Source: Maritimibacter alkaliphilus
Lineage (GTDB): Bacteria > Pseudomonadota > Alphaproteobacteria > Rhodobacterales > Rhodobacteraceae
Direction: 5' to 3'
NCBI RefSeq assembly: GCF_019801605.1
Contig: NZ_JAHVIT010000002.1
Location: 1,426,001-1,490,000 of the forward strand
DNA: 64,000 nt
Shown here in pieces: positions 53,436 through 62,468 of this stretch. Every line of letters begins with the position of its first letter. Position 1 is the first letter of the stretch. The position numbers and the translations under genes were made by a program. The notes below the pieces were generated by a model. It had not been told where the DNA came from, searched no databases, and was given only the letters and a program-made list of their open reading frames with translations.

Positions 53436-54323
53436 ATGAATGGCACAGTTTCCAAACCGGCGGGTGCATACCTGCCGCAATCCCTCGCGCCCGGGCTCTA
53501 CCTCGTGGCGGTGCCCATCGGGACGGCACGGGACATCACCCTGCGGGCCCTCGACATCCTCGCCAGCGCAGACGTGATCGCGGCCGAAGACACCCGTTCC
53601 ATGCGGCACCTGCTGGAAATCCACGGTGTGCCCCTCGGCGACCGGCCGCTGCTGGCTTATCATGACCACAACGGCGCGCAGGTGCGCCCGAGGCTGCTGC
53701 AGGCGCTGGCCGAGGGCAAATCCGTGGCCTATGCCTCCGAGGCGGGTACGCCCATGGTGGCCGACCCCGGCTTCGACCTCGCCCGGGCGGCGCGGGCCGA
53801 AGGCGTGGCCGTGACCTCGGCGCCCGGCGCCTCCGCTGTGATCACGGCCCTGACGCTGGCCGGCCTGCCGACGGACCGGTTTCTCTTTGCCGGCTTCCTG
53901 CCCAATGCCAGCGGACAGCGGAAATCGGCGATGACGGACCTGGCCGGCGTGCCCGCGACGCTGGCCTTTTACGAATCGCCGAAGCGGATCGCCGCCATGC
54001 TGCGCGACGCGGCCGAGGTTCTGGGCGGCGACCGGCAGGCCGCCGTCTGCCGCGAGTTGACCAAGAAATTCGAGGAAGTGCTGACCGGCACGCTCGATGA
54101 ACTGGCCGCCACCTGCGCCGAGCGCAGCCTGAAGGGCGAGATCGTGGTGCTGGTGGATCGCGGGAAGAAGGCAAATATTAGCGAATCTGACTTAGACCAG
54201 ATTCTGACCGAGGCGCTGGAGGATATGAGCGTCCGGGATGCGGCGGATATGGTGGCCTCGGATACCGGACTGCCGCGTCGCAAGGTGTACCAGAGGGCGC
54301 TCGCCCTCGAGAAGGCGAAGTAG
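53436..54323 (+). CDS. rsmI: 16S rRNA 2'-O-ribose C1402 methyltransferase
   Basis: This 295-residue SAM-dependent enzyme methylates the 2'-O of C1402 in 16S rRNA. Family motifs are LYLVAVPIGTARDITLRAL, IAAEDTRSMRHLL, AGTPMVADPGFDL and SAPGASAVITALTLAGLP. Length is normal. The cluster LpoA-like/rsmI/yraN/gshB is a conserved arrangement. Confidence 0.95.
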   Translation: MNGTVSKPAGAYLPQSLAPGLYLVAVPIGTARDITLRALDILASADVIAAEDTRSMRHLLEIHGVPLGDRPLLAYHDHNGAQVRPRLLQALAEGKSVAYASEAGTPMVADPGFDLARAARAEGVAVTSAPGASAVITALTLAGLPTDRFLFAGFLPNASGQRKSAMTDLAGVPATLAFYESPKRIAAMLRDAAEVLGGDRQAAVCRELTKKFEEVLTGTLDELAATCAERSLKGEIVVLVDRGKKANISESDLDQILTEALEDMSVRDAADMVASDTGLPRRKVYQRALALEKAK

Positions 54324-54356
54324 GCCACGCCGGGAAGCGCAGGGAAAGGCCGGATC

Positions 54357-54773
54357 ATGAGCTATGAAGCCCATTGGGATGTGTCAGAGGCCCGGCCGGT
54401 CTCTCCTGCGCGGCGCGCCCGTGGTCGCGCGGCCTATCAGAACGGGGCGGCGGCGGAGGAGAGCGTCCTGCGCCACTACCTGCGTGGCGGGGCCCGGCTG
54501 ATGGCGCAGCGGTTTCGCGGCAAGCGCGGCGAGATCGATCTCGTCCTGCGCGACGCTACGGGGCTGATCTTCGTCGAGGTGAAACAGGGCCCGGATTTCG
54601 ACCGTGCCGCAAGCCGCCTGCGCCCGGCGCAGATGCGTCGCATCGAGGCGGCGGCGCTGGAATACCGCGGACGGTTCCGGAACGCGGACTTCATCGACAT
54701 GCGCATCGATGTTGCGCTCGTGAACGGGCAGGGCGCGGTACAGGTGCTGGAGAACGCTTTCGCCTACTGCTGA
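54357..54773 (+). CDS. yraN: YraN/UPF0102 family nuclease-like protein
   Basis: This 138-residue protein has the UPF0102 restriction-endonuclease-like core (AAAEESVLRHYLRGGARLMAQ, then RGKRGEIDLVLRD and IFVEVKQGPDF), which carries the D-x(n)-E-x-K catalytic pattern. It has an N-terminal extension of about 25 residues. It lies 33 bases after rsmI. Biological role is unproven; a part in DNA processing is inferred from the fold. Confidence 0.9.
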   Translation: MSYEAHWDVSEARPVSPARRARGRAAYQNGAAAEESVLRHYLRGGARLMAQRFRGKRGEIDLVLRDATGLIFVEVKQGPDFDRAASRLRPAQMRRIEAAALEYRGRFRNADFIDMRIDVALVNGQGAVQVLENAFAYC

Positions 54774-55010
54774 TCCGGTGAGTTGACTGCCTCCGTGCGT
54801 GGGCTGCGACTTTCAGGTCCGTCGCGGAAGAGGCGCTGGCGGCGGCTGCGGGAACTTGCGGACGGGCTGGTCTGCGCCTCTTTCGGTCAGGCCGGCCGCG
54901 ATGCGCTGCGCTGACTTCCTGCTTGGCCGTCCATCTTCTCCGGGCCCATTGCACCCCCCGGTGACTTCGGCCAATAGTCTCTCCGAACCATCCTGACGAG
55001 GAGAGTGCGC

Positions 55011-55946
55011 ATGAAAGTCGCCATCCAGATGGACCCGATCGGGCCCATCAACATCGACGCCGACACCACCTTCCGGCTGGCGGAGGAGGCGCAGGCCCGC
55101 GGGCACGAACTCTTCTACTACACCCCGGACAAGCTGGCCTATGAAGAGGGCAGGATCACCGCGCGCGGCTGGCCGCTGACGGTGCAGCGGGTGCAGGGCG
55201 ATCACTTCCGCCTGGGCGAGGAACAGGTCGTGGACCTGTCCACCTTCGACGTGGTCTGGCTGCGGCAGGACCCGCCATTCGACATGTTCTACATCACCAC
55301 CACCCACCTGCTGGATCGCATCCACCCCAAGACGCTGGTGGTGAACGATCCCTTCTGGGTCCGGAACTACCCCGAGAAGCTGCTGGTCCTCGACTTCCCG
55401 CAGCTGACCCCGCCGACGACCATCGCCCGGGACATCGGCACGATCCGTGCCTTCAAGGAAAAGCACGGCGACATCATCCTGAAGCCGCTTTACGGCAACG
55501 GCGGCGCGGGGGTCTTCCGGCTCACCGAGTCCGACCGCAACCTCTCCTCGCTGCACGAGCTGTTCACCGGCTTCTCGCGTGAGCCGCTGATCGTGCAGAA
55601 GTATCTGCCGGCGGTGTCCAAGGGCGACAAGCGGGTGATCCTCGTGGACGGCGAGCCCGGCGGTGCGATCAACCGCGTCCCGGCCGAGGGCGAGACCCGC
55701 TCGAACATGCATGTGGGCGGGCGTCCCGAGAAGGTGGCCCTGACCGAGCGCGATCTCGAGATTTGCCGCACCATCGGGCCGCGGCTGAAGGAAAAAGGCC
55801 AGGTCCTCGTCGGGATCGACGTGATCGGCGACTGGCTGACGGAAATCAACGTGACCTCGCCCACGGGTATACAGGAACTGGAGCGCTTTGACGGCACCAA
55901 TGTCGCGGCGCTGGTCTGGGAGGCGATCGAGGCCAAGCGGGCCTGA
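55011..55946 (+). CDS. gshB: Glutathione synthetase
   Basis: This 311-residue ATP-grasp ligase joins gamma-glutamylcysteine and glycine. The N-terminus [20 protein letters not shown], the [12 protein letters not shown] segment, and the ATP-grasp region ([35 protein letters not shown]) are diagnostic. I chose the ATG at 55011 with GAGGAGA upstream. The 237-base gap before it contains no recognisable gene. Confidence 0.96.
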   Translation: MKVAIQMDPIGPINIDADTTFRLAEEAQARGHELFYYTPDKLAYEEGRITARGWPLTVQRVQGDHFRLGEEQVVDLSTFDVVWLRQDPPFDMFYITTTHLLDRIHPKTLVVNDPFWVRNYPEKLLVLDFPQLTPPTTIARDIGTIRAFKEKHGDIILKPLYGNGGAGVFRLTESDRNLSSLHELFTGFSREPLIVQKYLPAVSKGDKRVILVDGEPGGAINRVPAEGETRSNMHVGGRPEKVALTERDLEICRTIGPRLKEKGQVLVGIDVIGDWLTEINVTSPTGIQELERFDGTNVAALVWEAIEAKRA

Positions 55947-56001
55947 TCTTTTCCTCGTGGCCGTCGCTGGCCCGTGTTGGCAAGGCGCTGACAGATTTTT
56001 G

Positions 56002-56029
56002 AAAAGGCCGCCCTTGGGTGGCCTTTTTT
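56002..56029 (+). terminator. Intrinsic terminator of gshB
   Basis: AAAAGGCCGCCC pairs with GGGTGGCCTTTT (one G-U pair) around a short loop, running into TTTTTT at 56024-56029. It lies 56 bases after the gshB stop. Confidence 0.85.
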
Positions 56030-56065
56030 CTTGTCGGTTCAGGCGTGCGGCGCCAGCCGTTTCCC

Positions 56066-56185
56066 GGCACCCCGGCACCCCGGCACCCCGGCACCCCGGC
56101 ACCCCGGCACCCCGGCACCCCGGCACCCCGGCACCCCGGCACCCCGGCACCCCGGCACCCCGGCACCCCGGCACCCCGGCACCCC
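56066..56185. repeat. Perfect 8-bp tandem repeat, 15 copies of GGCACCCC
   Basis: Fifteen uninterrupted copies of GGCACCCC fill 120 bases between gshB and the comM stop codon (16 bases away). On the minus strand this reads GGGG-TGCC repeated, so the comM transcript 3' end would carry fifteen GGGG runs with 4-base spacers, a strong G-quadruplex pattern. Perfect identity of the copies points to recent slippage expansion and likely length variation between strains. Confidence 0.95.
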
Positions 56186-56200
56186 GGCCAGATCGCTCGG

Positions 56201-57715
56201 TTACTCCGGGGCCTCCGTCGCCAGCCGGAAGCTGAGCGCCTCGGCGACATGGGGGGCGCGGATGTCGGTCTCCGCCGCGAGGTCGGCGATGGTGCGCGCC
56301 ACGCGCAGGACGCGGTGATAACCCCGCGCCGTGAGGCGAAACCGCTCCGAGGCGCGTAGGAGCAGGGCCTTGCCTTCGGGATCGGGCGTGGCGATCTCCT
56401 CGAGCACCCGCCCCTCGGCGTCGGAATTCTGGCGCAGCTCCGGGTGCGCGGCGAACCGCTGTGCCTGCAGGCTGCGGGCGGCGGCGACGCGGGCGGCGAC
56501 CTCGGCAGAGCCTTCGCCGGCTGCGGGCAGGTCGAGGTCGTGGACGGCGACCGGGGGCACTTCGACCCGCAGGTCGAACCGGTCCATCAGCGGGCCTGAA
56601 ACCTTGCCGAGGTAATCGCGCCCGCAGTCGGGCACACGGGCGCAGGCACGCTCGGGGTCGGCCATGTAGCCGCAGCGGCAGGGATTGGCGGCGGCCACCA
56701 GCAGGAAGCGGCAGGGGTAGCGCACGTGGGCGGCGGCGCGGCTGACCATGACCTCGCCGGTTTCGACCGGCTGGCGCAGGGTGTCGAGTACGGCGCGCCC
56801 GAACTCGGGCAGTTCGTCGAGGAAGAGCACCCCGTTGTGCGCGAGCGAGACCTCGCCCGGTTTCGCGCCACGCCCGCCGCCGATCACCGCGGCCATGCTC
56901 GCGGTGTGGTGCGGGCTGCGGAAGGGACGCTGACGCGAGAGCCCGCCCTCGGGCAGGGCGCCGGCGATGGACTGGATCATCGAGGTTTCCAGCGCCTCCT
57001 GCGGGGAGAGATCGGGCAGGAGGCCGGGCAACCGGGCGGCGAGCATGGATTTTCCAGCCCCCGGAGGGCCGGAGAGGAAGAGGTGGTGACGCCCGGCGGC
57101 GGTGATCTCCAGCGCGCGCTTGGCCCGTTCCTGCCCTTTCACGTCGCGCAGGTCGCGGAAGGCGGCGGGGGCGGTCACTTCGCCCGGGCGGGCGGCGGGC
57201 AGTTCCTGCTGTCCGGTGAGATGCCGCACGAGGGCGGGCAGGTCGGGCGCGGCAATGACCCGCGTGCCCGCGCTCCAGGCGGCCTCGGCGCCGCAGGCGG
57301 CGGGGCAGAGCAGGGCGCGCTCCTCCTCGGCCGCGGCGAGGGCCGCGGGCAGTGCACCGGGCACCGCGACGAGGGCTCCGTCGAGGGTGAGTTCGCCAAG
57401 CGCCACGTGGGTTTCCAGCATGTCCGGCGGCAGGATGCCGATCGCGGCCAGCAGGGCGAGCGCGATGGGCAGGTCGAAATGGCTGCCCTCCTTGGGCAGC
57501 GAGGCGGGCGAGAGGTTCACGGTGATCCGCTTGGTGGGCAGGGCAATCCGCATCGCCTGCAGCGCGGTGCGCACCCGGTCGCGGGCTTCGGAGACGGCCT
57601 TGTCCGGCAGTCCCACGAGGGCAAAGCCCGGCAGTCCCGGCGTCAGGGCGCATTGCACCTCGACCAGCCGGGCCTCGATCCCGTCGAAGGCCACGCTGTA
57701 GGCCGTCACCGCCAT
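56201..57715 (-). CDS. comM: YifB/ComM-family Mg-chelatase-like AAA+ ATPase
   Basis: This 504-residue protein has an N-terminal Lon-like domain (VEVQCALTPGLPGFALVGLPD), an AAA+ core with Walker A GPPGAGKSMLAARL, Walker B VLFLDELPEF, and a zinc-binding segment (NPCRCGYMADPERAC, then CGRDYLGKVSGPLMDRFDL). ComM is a hexameric helicase that helps branch migration in natural transformation. Its stop codon lies just before the tandem repeat, so its mRNA end includes those repeats unless a terminator acts earlier; none is seen. Confidence 0.93.
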   Translation of the reverse strand: MAVTAYSVAFDGIEARLVEVQCALTPGLPGFALVGLPDKAVSEARDRVRTALQAMRIALPTKRITVNLSPASLPKEGSHFDLPIALALLAAIGILPPDMLETHVALGELTLDGALVAVPGALPAALAAAEEERALLCPAACGAEAAWSAGTRVIAAPDLPALVRHLTGQQELPAARPGEVTAPAAFRDLRDVKGQERAKRALEITAAGRHHLFLSGPPGAGKSMLAARLPGLLPDLSPQEALETSMIQSIAGALPEGGLSRQRPFRSPHHTASMAAVIGGGRGAKPGEVSLAHNGVLFLDELPEFGRAVLDTLRQPVETGEVMVSRAAAHVRYPCRFLLVAAANPCRCGYMADPERACARVPDCGRDYLGKVSGPLMDRFDLRVEVPPVAVHDLDLPAAGEGSAEVAARVAAARSLQAQRFAAHPELRQNSDAEGRVLEEIATPDPEGKALLLRASERFRLTARGYHRVLRVARTIADLAAETDIRAPHVAEALSFRLATEAPE

Positions 57716-57832
57716 TCCGGCGCCTCCCCTGCACTTTGGGCGCTGCTTTCGGCGCCCGCGCTCCGGCCCCCGCGTGGGGGCCTTGCATGTCGGGCAGGGT
57801 AGGGCCGGAAAGGTTGGTTAATGGTTAACGCG

Positions 57833-58708
57833 TCACCGGAGCAAGGCCATGGTGGCGGGCCATGCGGCGGGGTCGTTTACCGTCTTGTCGCGGCAGGTGG
57901 GGTTGCAGAAGCCGATCACCTTGCCGTCGATCTCGGCGAAATCGGTGACTGGATCCCCGGAATAGGGGCAGGTCTCGTTGATCGAGGGGCCGCTGGCGAC
58001 GGCCCGGGCGGGGATCGGCGCGGGGCCGGGCCATGGCCCGGTGGGCAGCGGCTTGGCGTAGGGCACGGGGTCGTAGGTGACGGTGAGGCCGAGGGCGCGC
58101 CACTGGCGGAATTTCTCCTCCTCCAGCGTGAGGCGGACATAGGCGGCGGCCTCCTCGCCGACGGGCAGGGCGTAGCCCGCGATCCGCGCCGCGACAGGGG
58201 CATAGAAGACATCGGCCAGAGAGTAGCGGCCGAAGAGCCACGGGCCCTCGGCGCCAAATTGGCGGCGCGCCAGCGACCAGAGCCCCTGCAGGCGGTCGAG
58301 GTCCTTCTGCACGGCAGCCGAGACCTCGAAGCCCTTGTATTGATAGAGCAACTGGCAGGGGCATTCGTCACGCAGGGCGTTGAACCCGGCGTGCATTTCC
58401 GCCACCAGCCAGCGGGCGAAGGCCCGGGCGGCGGGCTCTTCTGGCCAGAGACCGGCCTCGGGGTGGCGTTCTGCCAGCATCTCGGCCATGGCGAGGGTTT
58501 CGCCCAGCACGATGCCCTCGGGGCTGCGCATGACGGGCACGAGGCGGGCGGGGGCGAGGCCGGCGTCGGCGAGGTCCTGCGCCATGGTGCCGGAGTAGAG
58601 GCCGATCATCCGCGAGGTGACCGGCAGGCCGAATTTCACGAACATCAACCAGCCCCGCAGGGACCAGCTGGAGAAGGCGCGATCGGCGATGAAAAGCTCG
58701 TAGGTCAT
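57833..58708 (-). CDS. Glutathione S-transferase-like protein with C-terminal cysteine motif
   Basis: This 291-residue protein has a GST N-terminal thioredoxin-like domain (LFIADRAFSSWSLRGWLMF), a helical C-terminal GST domain (about 85-205), and an extra C-terminal part (about 235-291) with CPYSGDPVTDF and GFCNPTCRDK. That extension has the C-P-x-S-G and F-C-x-x-x-C pattern of YHS/TRASH-like metal-binding domains. The fusion is seen in the sequence; metal binding is inference. Substrate unknown. Confidence 0.82.
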   Translation of the reverse strand: MTYELFIADRAFSSWSLRGWLMFVKFGLPVTSRMIGLYSGTMAQDLADAGLAPARLVPVMRSPEGIVLGETLAMAEMLAERHPEAGLWPEEPAARAFARWLVAEMHAGFNALRDECPCQLLYQYKGFEVSAAVQKDLDRLQGLWSLARRQFGAEGPWLFGRYSLADVFYAPVAARIAGYALPVGEEAAAYVRLTLEEEKFRQWRALGLTVTYDPVPYAKPLPTGPWPGPAPIPARAVASGPSINETCPYSGDPVTDFAEIDGKVIGFCNPTCRDKTVNDPAAWPATMALLR

Positions 58709-58817
58709 CGGAAACTCCGCTGAAACGCTGCTGTGGACTGCCCGGAAGGCTAGCCCGTGCTGCAGTGCCGCAAAAGCGGTGTTTCGTGGGGAGGACCATC
58801 ACGGGTGGTGATGAAGG

Positions 58818-58838
58818 GGGCGTTCATCATGAACGCCC
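58818..58838. repeat. Perfect palindrome in the gap between the GST-like and phosphatase genes
   Basis: GGGCGTTCAT and ATGAACGCCC flank a single central C (10-1-10). It lies about 110 bases upstream of the GST-like start and 255 bases upstream... of no plus-strand gene. The 282-base gap has no other clear feature. It could be an operator for the GST-like gene or a terminator-like stem. Confidence 0.4.
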
Positions 58839-58990
58839 GAGGTCCTTACCTGCGCAATTGTCAGCGCGGGCCCGCAGGGGTGTTCCAGTAGCGGCGCCTA
58901 TGGCGCGGACTTGTCCAGGCCTCTGAGGCGGCCAGAGGCGCAATATAGGCCATCGCCACCGGGCCCACTCGCCGTCCGCCCGACACCCCC

Positions 58991-59563
58991 TCAGGGCACG
59001 TGGTTGATCCGGACCAGTTCCCACCCGTTGCCGGTCAGGCGCAATTCGGTCGCGGAGAGCGGATCAACCTTGTGGCCGATGGCCTCGCGCGGGGGCAAGC
59101 CGGTGGCATGGGCGACATGGCAGAGGATGGCGCCCATGTGGGCCACGATGACGAGGTCGCCGGGGGTCTCCAGCAGCGCGTCGACAGCGCGGGCGACGCG
59201 GGCGGTCAGGTCCTGCCAGCTTTCGCCGCCGGGCGGGCAGGCGCTGCCGGGATCGGTCCAGAAGGCGCGGGAGAGGTGGGGGTGGCTTTCCATCACCTCG
59301 CCCGCGCGCCGCATCTCCCAGTCGCCGAAGTGCATTTCCCGCAAGGCGGGGTCATGGGGCAGGCGGGCGCGATCCCCTTGAAGGACGTCGGCGGTGGTGA
59401 CGGCGCGGGTCAGGTCGGAGGAGACGATGCGGGCCGCGTCGGGCAGCCAGTCGGAGAGCCGCGTGATCCGCGCGGTATCCGACAGATCGGCGGGCAGGTC
59501 GGTCCAGCCGACCATGCCGCGGGCGTGGGTAGGCCCGTGGCGGACCCAGATCAGCCGTCGCAT
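58991..59563 (-). CDS. Histidine phosphatase family protein, probable alpha-ribazole phosphatase (CobC-like)
   Basis: This 190-residue protein is a phosphoglycerate-mutase-like phosphatase with the catalytic RHG motif (IWVRHGPTHARG) and second histidine in VIVAHMGAIL. It overlaps cobU by 13 bases. That neighbour suggests alpha-ribazole-5'-phosphate removal in cobalamin assembly. The family is broad, so the substrate is inferred from context. Confidence 0.82.
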   Translation of the reverse strand: MRRLIWVRHGPTHARGMVGWTDLPADLSDTARITRLSDWLPDAARIVSSDLTRAVTTADVLQGDRARLPHDPALREMHFGDWEMRRAGEVMESHPHLSRAFWTDPGSACPPGGESWQDLTARVARAVDALLETPGDLVIVAHMGAILCHVAHATGLPPREAIGHKVDPLSATELRLTGNGWELVRINHVP

Positions 59564-60078
59564 GACGCCCCCTTCAGCACGCGCGGCAGGCCTACGGTGA
59601 CCTGCACCACCGTCCCCGCCGCCTGTGCCAGCCGGATGTTGAGCCGCCCCTGTGCCTCGCGGAAGCGGCGGGCGAGGGCGTTTTCCGGAACAATGCCCTG
59701 GCCCACCTCGTTGGTGACGACGCAGACCTGCGCCGGGCAGGCGGCAAGGGCCGCGATCAGCGCGTCTTCGGCGGCGGCGAGATCATGATCGGCGAGCATG
59801 TGATTGGTCAGCCAGAGCGTCGCGCAATCCACCAGCACCGCGCTGTCCCCGGGCAGGGCGCGCAGCGCTGCGGCGAGGTCGAAGGGCGCCTCGATCACCG
59901 TCCAGTCGGCCCCCCGGCGGGCGGCATGGGCGGAAATCTTCGCGCGCATCTCGTCATCCCAGACCTGCGCGGTGGCGATGTAGGTCAGCGGTTTGCCCGT
60001 GTTTTTCATGGCGTTTTCGGCGTAGGCGGACTTGCCCGACGCTGCGCCTCCGACCACCAGCAGAAAAAAATTGCCCAT
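59551..60078 (-). CDS. cobU: Adenosylcobinamide kinase / adenosylcobinamide-phosphate guanylyltransferase
   Basis: This 175-residue bifunctional enzyme activates adenosylcobinamide late in cobalamin synthesis. The P-loop is VVGGAASGKSAYAEN, and WTVIEAPFDLA, DCATLWLTN and VTNEVGQGIVPENALARRFRE are CobU/CobP signatures. I chose the ATG at 60078; an ATG at 60087 would add MAN. It overlaps the phosphatase gene and is divergent from rpoH. Confidence 0.92.
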   Translation of the reverse strand: MGNFFLLVVGGAASGKSAYAENAMKNTGKPLTYIATAQVWDDEMRAKISAHAARRGADWTVIEAPFDLAAALRALPGDSAVLVDCATLWLTNHMLADHDLAAAEDALIAALAACPAQVCVVTNEVGQGIVPENALARRFREAQGRLNIRLAQAAGTVVQVTVGLPRVLKGASCDG

Positions 60079-60094
60079 ATTCGCCATTCTTTGG

Positions 60095-60120
60095 TGAACC
60101 AAACCGCCTCTTCGTGCGTT
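60095..60120 (+). promoter_or_regulatory. ECF-type promoter candidate for rpoH
   Basis: TGAAC at 60095-60099 is followed after 17 bases by CGTT at 60117-60120, close to the GGAAC-N16/17-CGTT pattern of alphaproteobacterial EcfG-type sigma factors, with one mismatch in the -35. It lies 59 bases before the rpoH start. RpoHII genes are known to be controlled by ECF sigma factors, which fits, but the match is weak. Confidence 0.3.
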
Positions 60121-60178
60121 TCGCAGGTGTAGCACAAAACAAAGGACGCTCCATGCGTCCAAGACACCGGGGGGTGCC

Positions 60179-61057
60179 ATGCCGCTGGATAATCCGAACG
60201 ACCTGTCCCTGTCACGCCGTGCCATGAAGGCCGAGCTTCTCGACGCGGAGACCGAGCTGGACTTGGCCCGCGCCTGGAGGGACCGGCGGGATGAAGCGGC
60301 ACTGCATCGCCTCGTCACGGCCTACATGCGTCTCGCGATTTCGATGGCCTCGAAGTACCGCCGTTACGGCGCCTCGATGAACGACCTGATCCAGGAAGCG
60401 GGGCTGGGCCTGATGAAGGCGGCAGACAAGTTCGACCCGGATCGCGGTGTGCGCTTCTCAACCTATGCCGTCTGGTGGATCAAGGCCTCGATTCAGGACT
60501 TCGTGATGCGTAACTGGTCCATGGTGCGGACCGGCTCTACCTCGTCGCAGAAGTCGCTGTTCTTCAATATGCGCCGGGTGCAGGCCCGTCTGGAGCGCGA
60601 GGCCCTGTCGCGGGGCGAGAACCTCGACGGCCACCAGATGCGCCACATGATCGCGACCGAAGTGGGTGTGCCGCTGCGCGACGTGGAGATGATGGAAGGC
60701 CGCCTGTCGGGCTCCGACTTCTCGCTGAACGCCACGCAGTCCGCCGATGACGAGGGCCGCGAGTGGATCGAGACGCTGGAAGACGACAGCGTTCAGGCCG
60801 CCGACAGCGTGGCCGAGGATCACGACCGTGGCCTGCTGCGTGGCTGGCTGGCGCAGGCGATGTCGGACCTGAACCCACGGGAGCAGCTGATCGTGCGCGA
60901 ACGCAAGCTGCGCGACGATCCCCGCACGCTGGAAAGCCTCGGGACCGAACTGGGGCTGAGCAAGGAACGGGTGCGTCAGCTGGAGGCTGGCGCCTTCAAG
61001 AAGATGCGCCGCATGCTGGAGCAGAACGGCACGGTGGCGCACGACCTGCTGCACTGA
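60179..61057 (+). CDS. rpoH: RNA polymerase sigma-32 factor, RpoHII type
   Basis: This 292-residue alternative sigma factor directs heat-shock or oxidative-stress genes. Region 2 is clear (LVTAYMRLAISMASKYRRYG, DLIQEAGLGLMKAADKFDP, FSTYAVWWIKASIQDFVMRN), the RpoH box variant is SQKSLFFNMRR, and region 4 ends with LGTELGLSKERVRQLEAGAF. Sequence and the SLFFNMR variant suggest the RpoHII paralogue that responds to singlet oxygen in Rhodobacter (family knowledge). It is monocistronic, with its own terminator. Confidence 0.92.
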   Translation: MPLDNPNDLSLSRRAMKAELLDAETELDLARAWRDRRDEAALHRLVTAYMRLAISMASKYRRYGASMNDLIQEAGLGLMKAADKFDPDRGVRFSTYAVWWIKASIQDFVMRNWSMVRTGSTSSQKSLFFNMRRVQARLEREALSRGENLDGHQMRHMIATEVGVPLRDVEMMEGRLSGSDFSLNATQSADDEGREWIETLEDDSVQAADSVAEDHDRGLLRGWLAQAMSDLNPREQLIVRERKLRDDPRTLESLGTELGLSKERVRQLEAGAFKKMRRMLEQNGTVAHDLLH

Positions 61058-61084
61058 TCCTTGCCTGACTTGACCTTGAGCGAG

Positions 61085-61103
61085 GGCCCCCGCGGGGGCC
61101 TTT
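61085..61103 (+). terminator. Intrinsic terminator of rpoH
   Basis: GGCCCC and GGGGCC form a GC-only stem around CGCG, followed by a short TTT. It lies 27 bases after the rpoH stop. Confidence 0.6.
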
Positions 61104-61265
61104 GTCATGTCTGGTGTCATGTCCGGGGTCATGATGAGGTCTGCGCCTGCTGACCCCGCGACGCCCGGGCCCCTGGCCGGCTTGTCGCTTGTCTCTGCCG
61201 GGGCTTGCCCCTATCGTCCGCCCGCATCCGGCCCGTTGGAGGGCCGTCGAAAGAGGGGGCGAGCC

Positions 61266-62468
61266 TTGCTGACATCCAAGCGCATCCTGCTGGTCATCGC
61301 GGGCGGTATCGCCGCCTACAAGTCGCTAGACCTGATCCGCCGCCTGCGCGAACGCGGGGCCAGCGTCACGCCGGTGCTGACCAGGGCGGCAGAGGAATTC
61401 GTCACGCCGCTCTCGGTCTCGGCGCTGGCCGGAGCCAAGGTCTATCGCGATCTCTTCGACCTGACCGACGAGGCGGAGATGGGCCATATCGAGCTCTCCC
61501 GCTCTGCCGACCTGATCCTCGTGGTGCCCGCCACCGCGGACCTGATGGCCCGGATGGCAACCGGGCGGGCGGATGACCTTGCCTCGACGCTGCTGCTGGC
61601 GACCGACACGCCCGTCATGGTGGTGCCCGCCATGAACGTGCGGATGTGGACCCACCCGGCCACGCAGCGCAACCTTGCCACGCTGAAGGGCGACGGCATC
61701 GACATTGTCGGGCCGGTCGAGGGCTCCATGGCCTGCGGCGAATTCGGCCCCGGCCGGATGAGCGAGGTGCCCGAGATCCTTGCCACCGTTGAAGATTTCT
61801 TTGCCGAGGGGCCGCTGAAAGGCCGCCGTATCCTCGTCACCTCCGGGCCCACCCATGAGCCGATCGACCCGGTGCGCTACATCGCCAACCGCTCCTCCGG
61901 GGCGCAGGGCACGGCGATTGCCGCGGCGCTGGCCGCGCTGGGCGCCGAGGTGGTCTTCGTCACCGGCCCCGCCGACGTGCCCCCGCCTTCGGGTGTGCAG
62001 GTGGTGAAGGTGCAGAGCGCCCGCGAGATGCTGGAGGCGGTGCAGGCCGCGCTGCCCGTGGAGGCGGCCGTCTTTGCCGCCGCGGTGGCGGACTGGCGCG
62101 TCGCCTCTGCCAGCGGGTCCAAGATCAAGAAACAGCCGGGCGGCGCGCTACCGGTGCTGGAGTTCGCCGAGAACCCCGACATCCTTGCCACCGTCAGCCA
62201 GATGGGGCAGGGCCGTCCGCCGCTGGTGGTGGGCTTTGCCGCCGAGACCGACGACGTGGTGGCCAATGCCACCGCCAAGCGCGCGCGCAAGGGCTGCGAC
62301 TGGATCGTCGCCAATGACGTGCGCCCCGAGACCGGGATCATGGGCGGCTCAGAGAACGCCGTAGTCCTCATCACCGACACCGGGTCCGAGGACTGGCCCC
62401 GCATGACCAAGGAGGCGGTGGCCACGCGCCTTGCCGCCCGTATCGCCGAGACGCTGGAGACCGAATGA
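61266..62468 (+). CDS. coaBC: Phosphopantothenoylcysteine synthetase/decarboxylase
   Basis: This 400-residue bifunctional flavoprotein performs two steps of coenzyme A synthesis. The CoaC half (about 1-185) has [20 protein letters not shown] and [19 protein letters not shown]; the CoaB half (about 186-400) has [24 protein letters not shown] and KIKKQPGG. I chose the TTG at 61266, preceded by GAGGGGG, since the family starts here; the frame is open back to 61107 with no family sequence. It overlaps dut by 4 bases. Confidence 0.94.
   Translation: MLTSKRILLVIAGGIAAYKSLDLIRRLRERGASVTPVLTRAAEEFVTPLSVSALAGAKVYRDLFDLTDEAEMGHIELSRSADLILVVPATADLMARMATGRADDLASTLLLATDTPVMVVPAMNVRMWTHPATQRNLATLKGDGIDIVGPVEGSMACGEFGPGRMSEVPEILATVEDFFAEGPLKGRRILVTSGPTHEPIDPVRYIANRSSGAQGTAIAAALAALGAEVVFVTGPADVPPPSGVQVVKVQSAREMLEAVQAALPVEAAVFAAAVADWRVASASGSKIKKQPGGALPVLEFAENPDILATVSQMGQGRPPLVVGFAAETDDVVANATAKRARKGCDWIVANDVRPETGIMGGSENAVVLITDTGSEDWPRMTKEAVATRLAARIAETLETE

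Noticed and set aside
56066-56185. CRISPR array
   Set aside because: The units are 8 bp with no unique spacers, so it is a simple tandem repeat.
56018-56359. Open frames with PGTPAPRH-type repeats across the 8-bp repeat
   Set aside because: The frames exist only because 8-bp units repeat every 24 bases in a stop-free way; there is no ribosome-binding site, and the repeat is non-coding by position between two 3' ends.
58811-58891. 26-codon plus-strand frame starting ATGAAGGGGGCG
   Set aside because: It has no convincing ribosome-binding site or signal and is largely made of the palindrome at 58818-58838.
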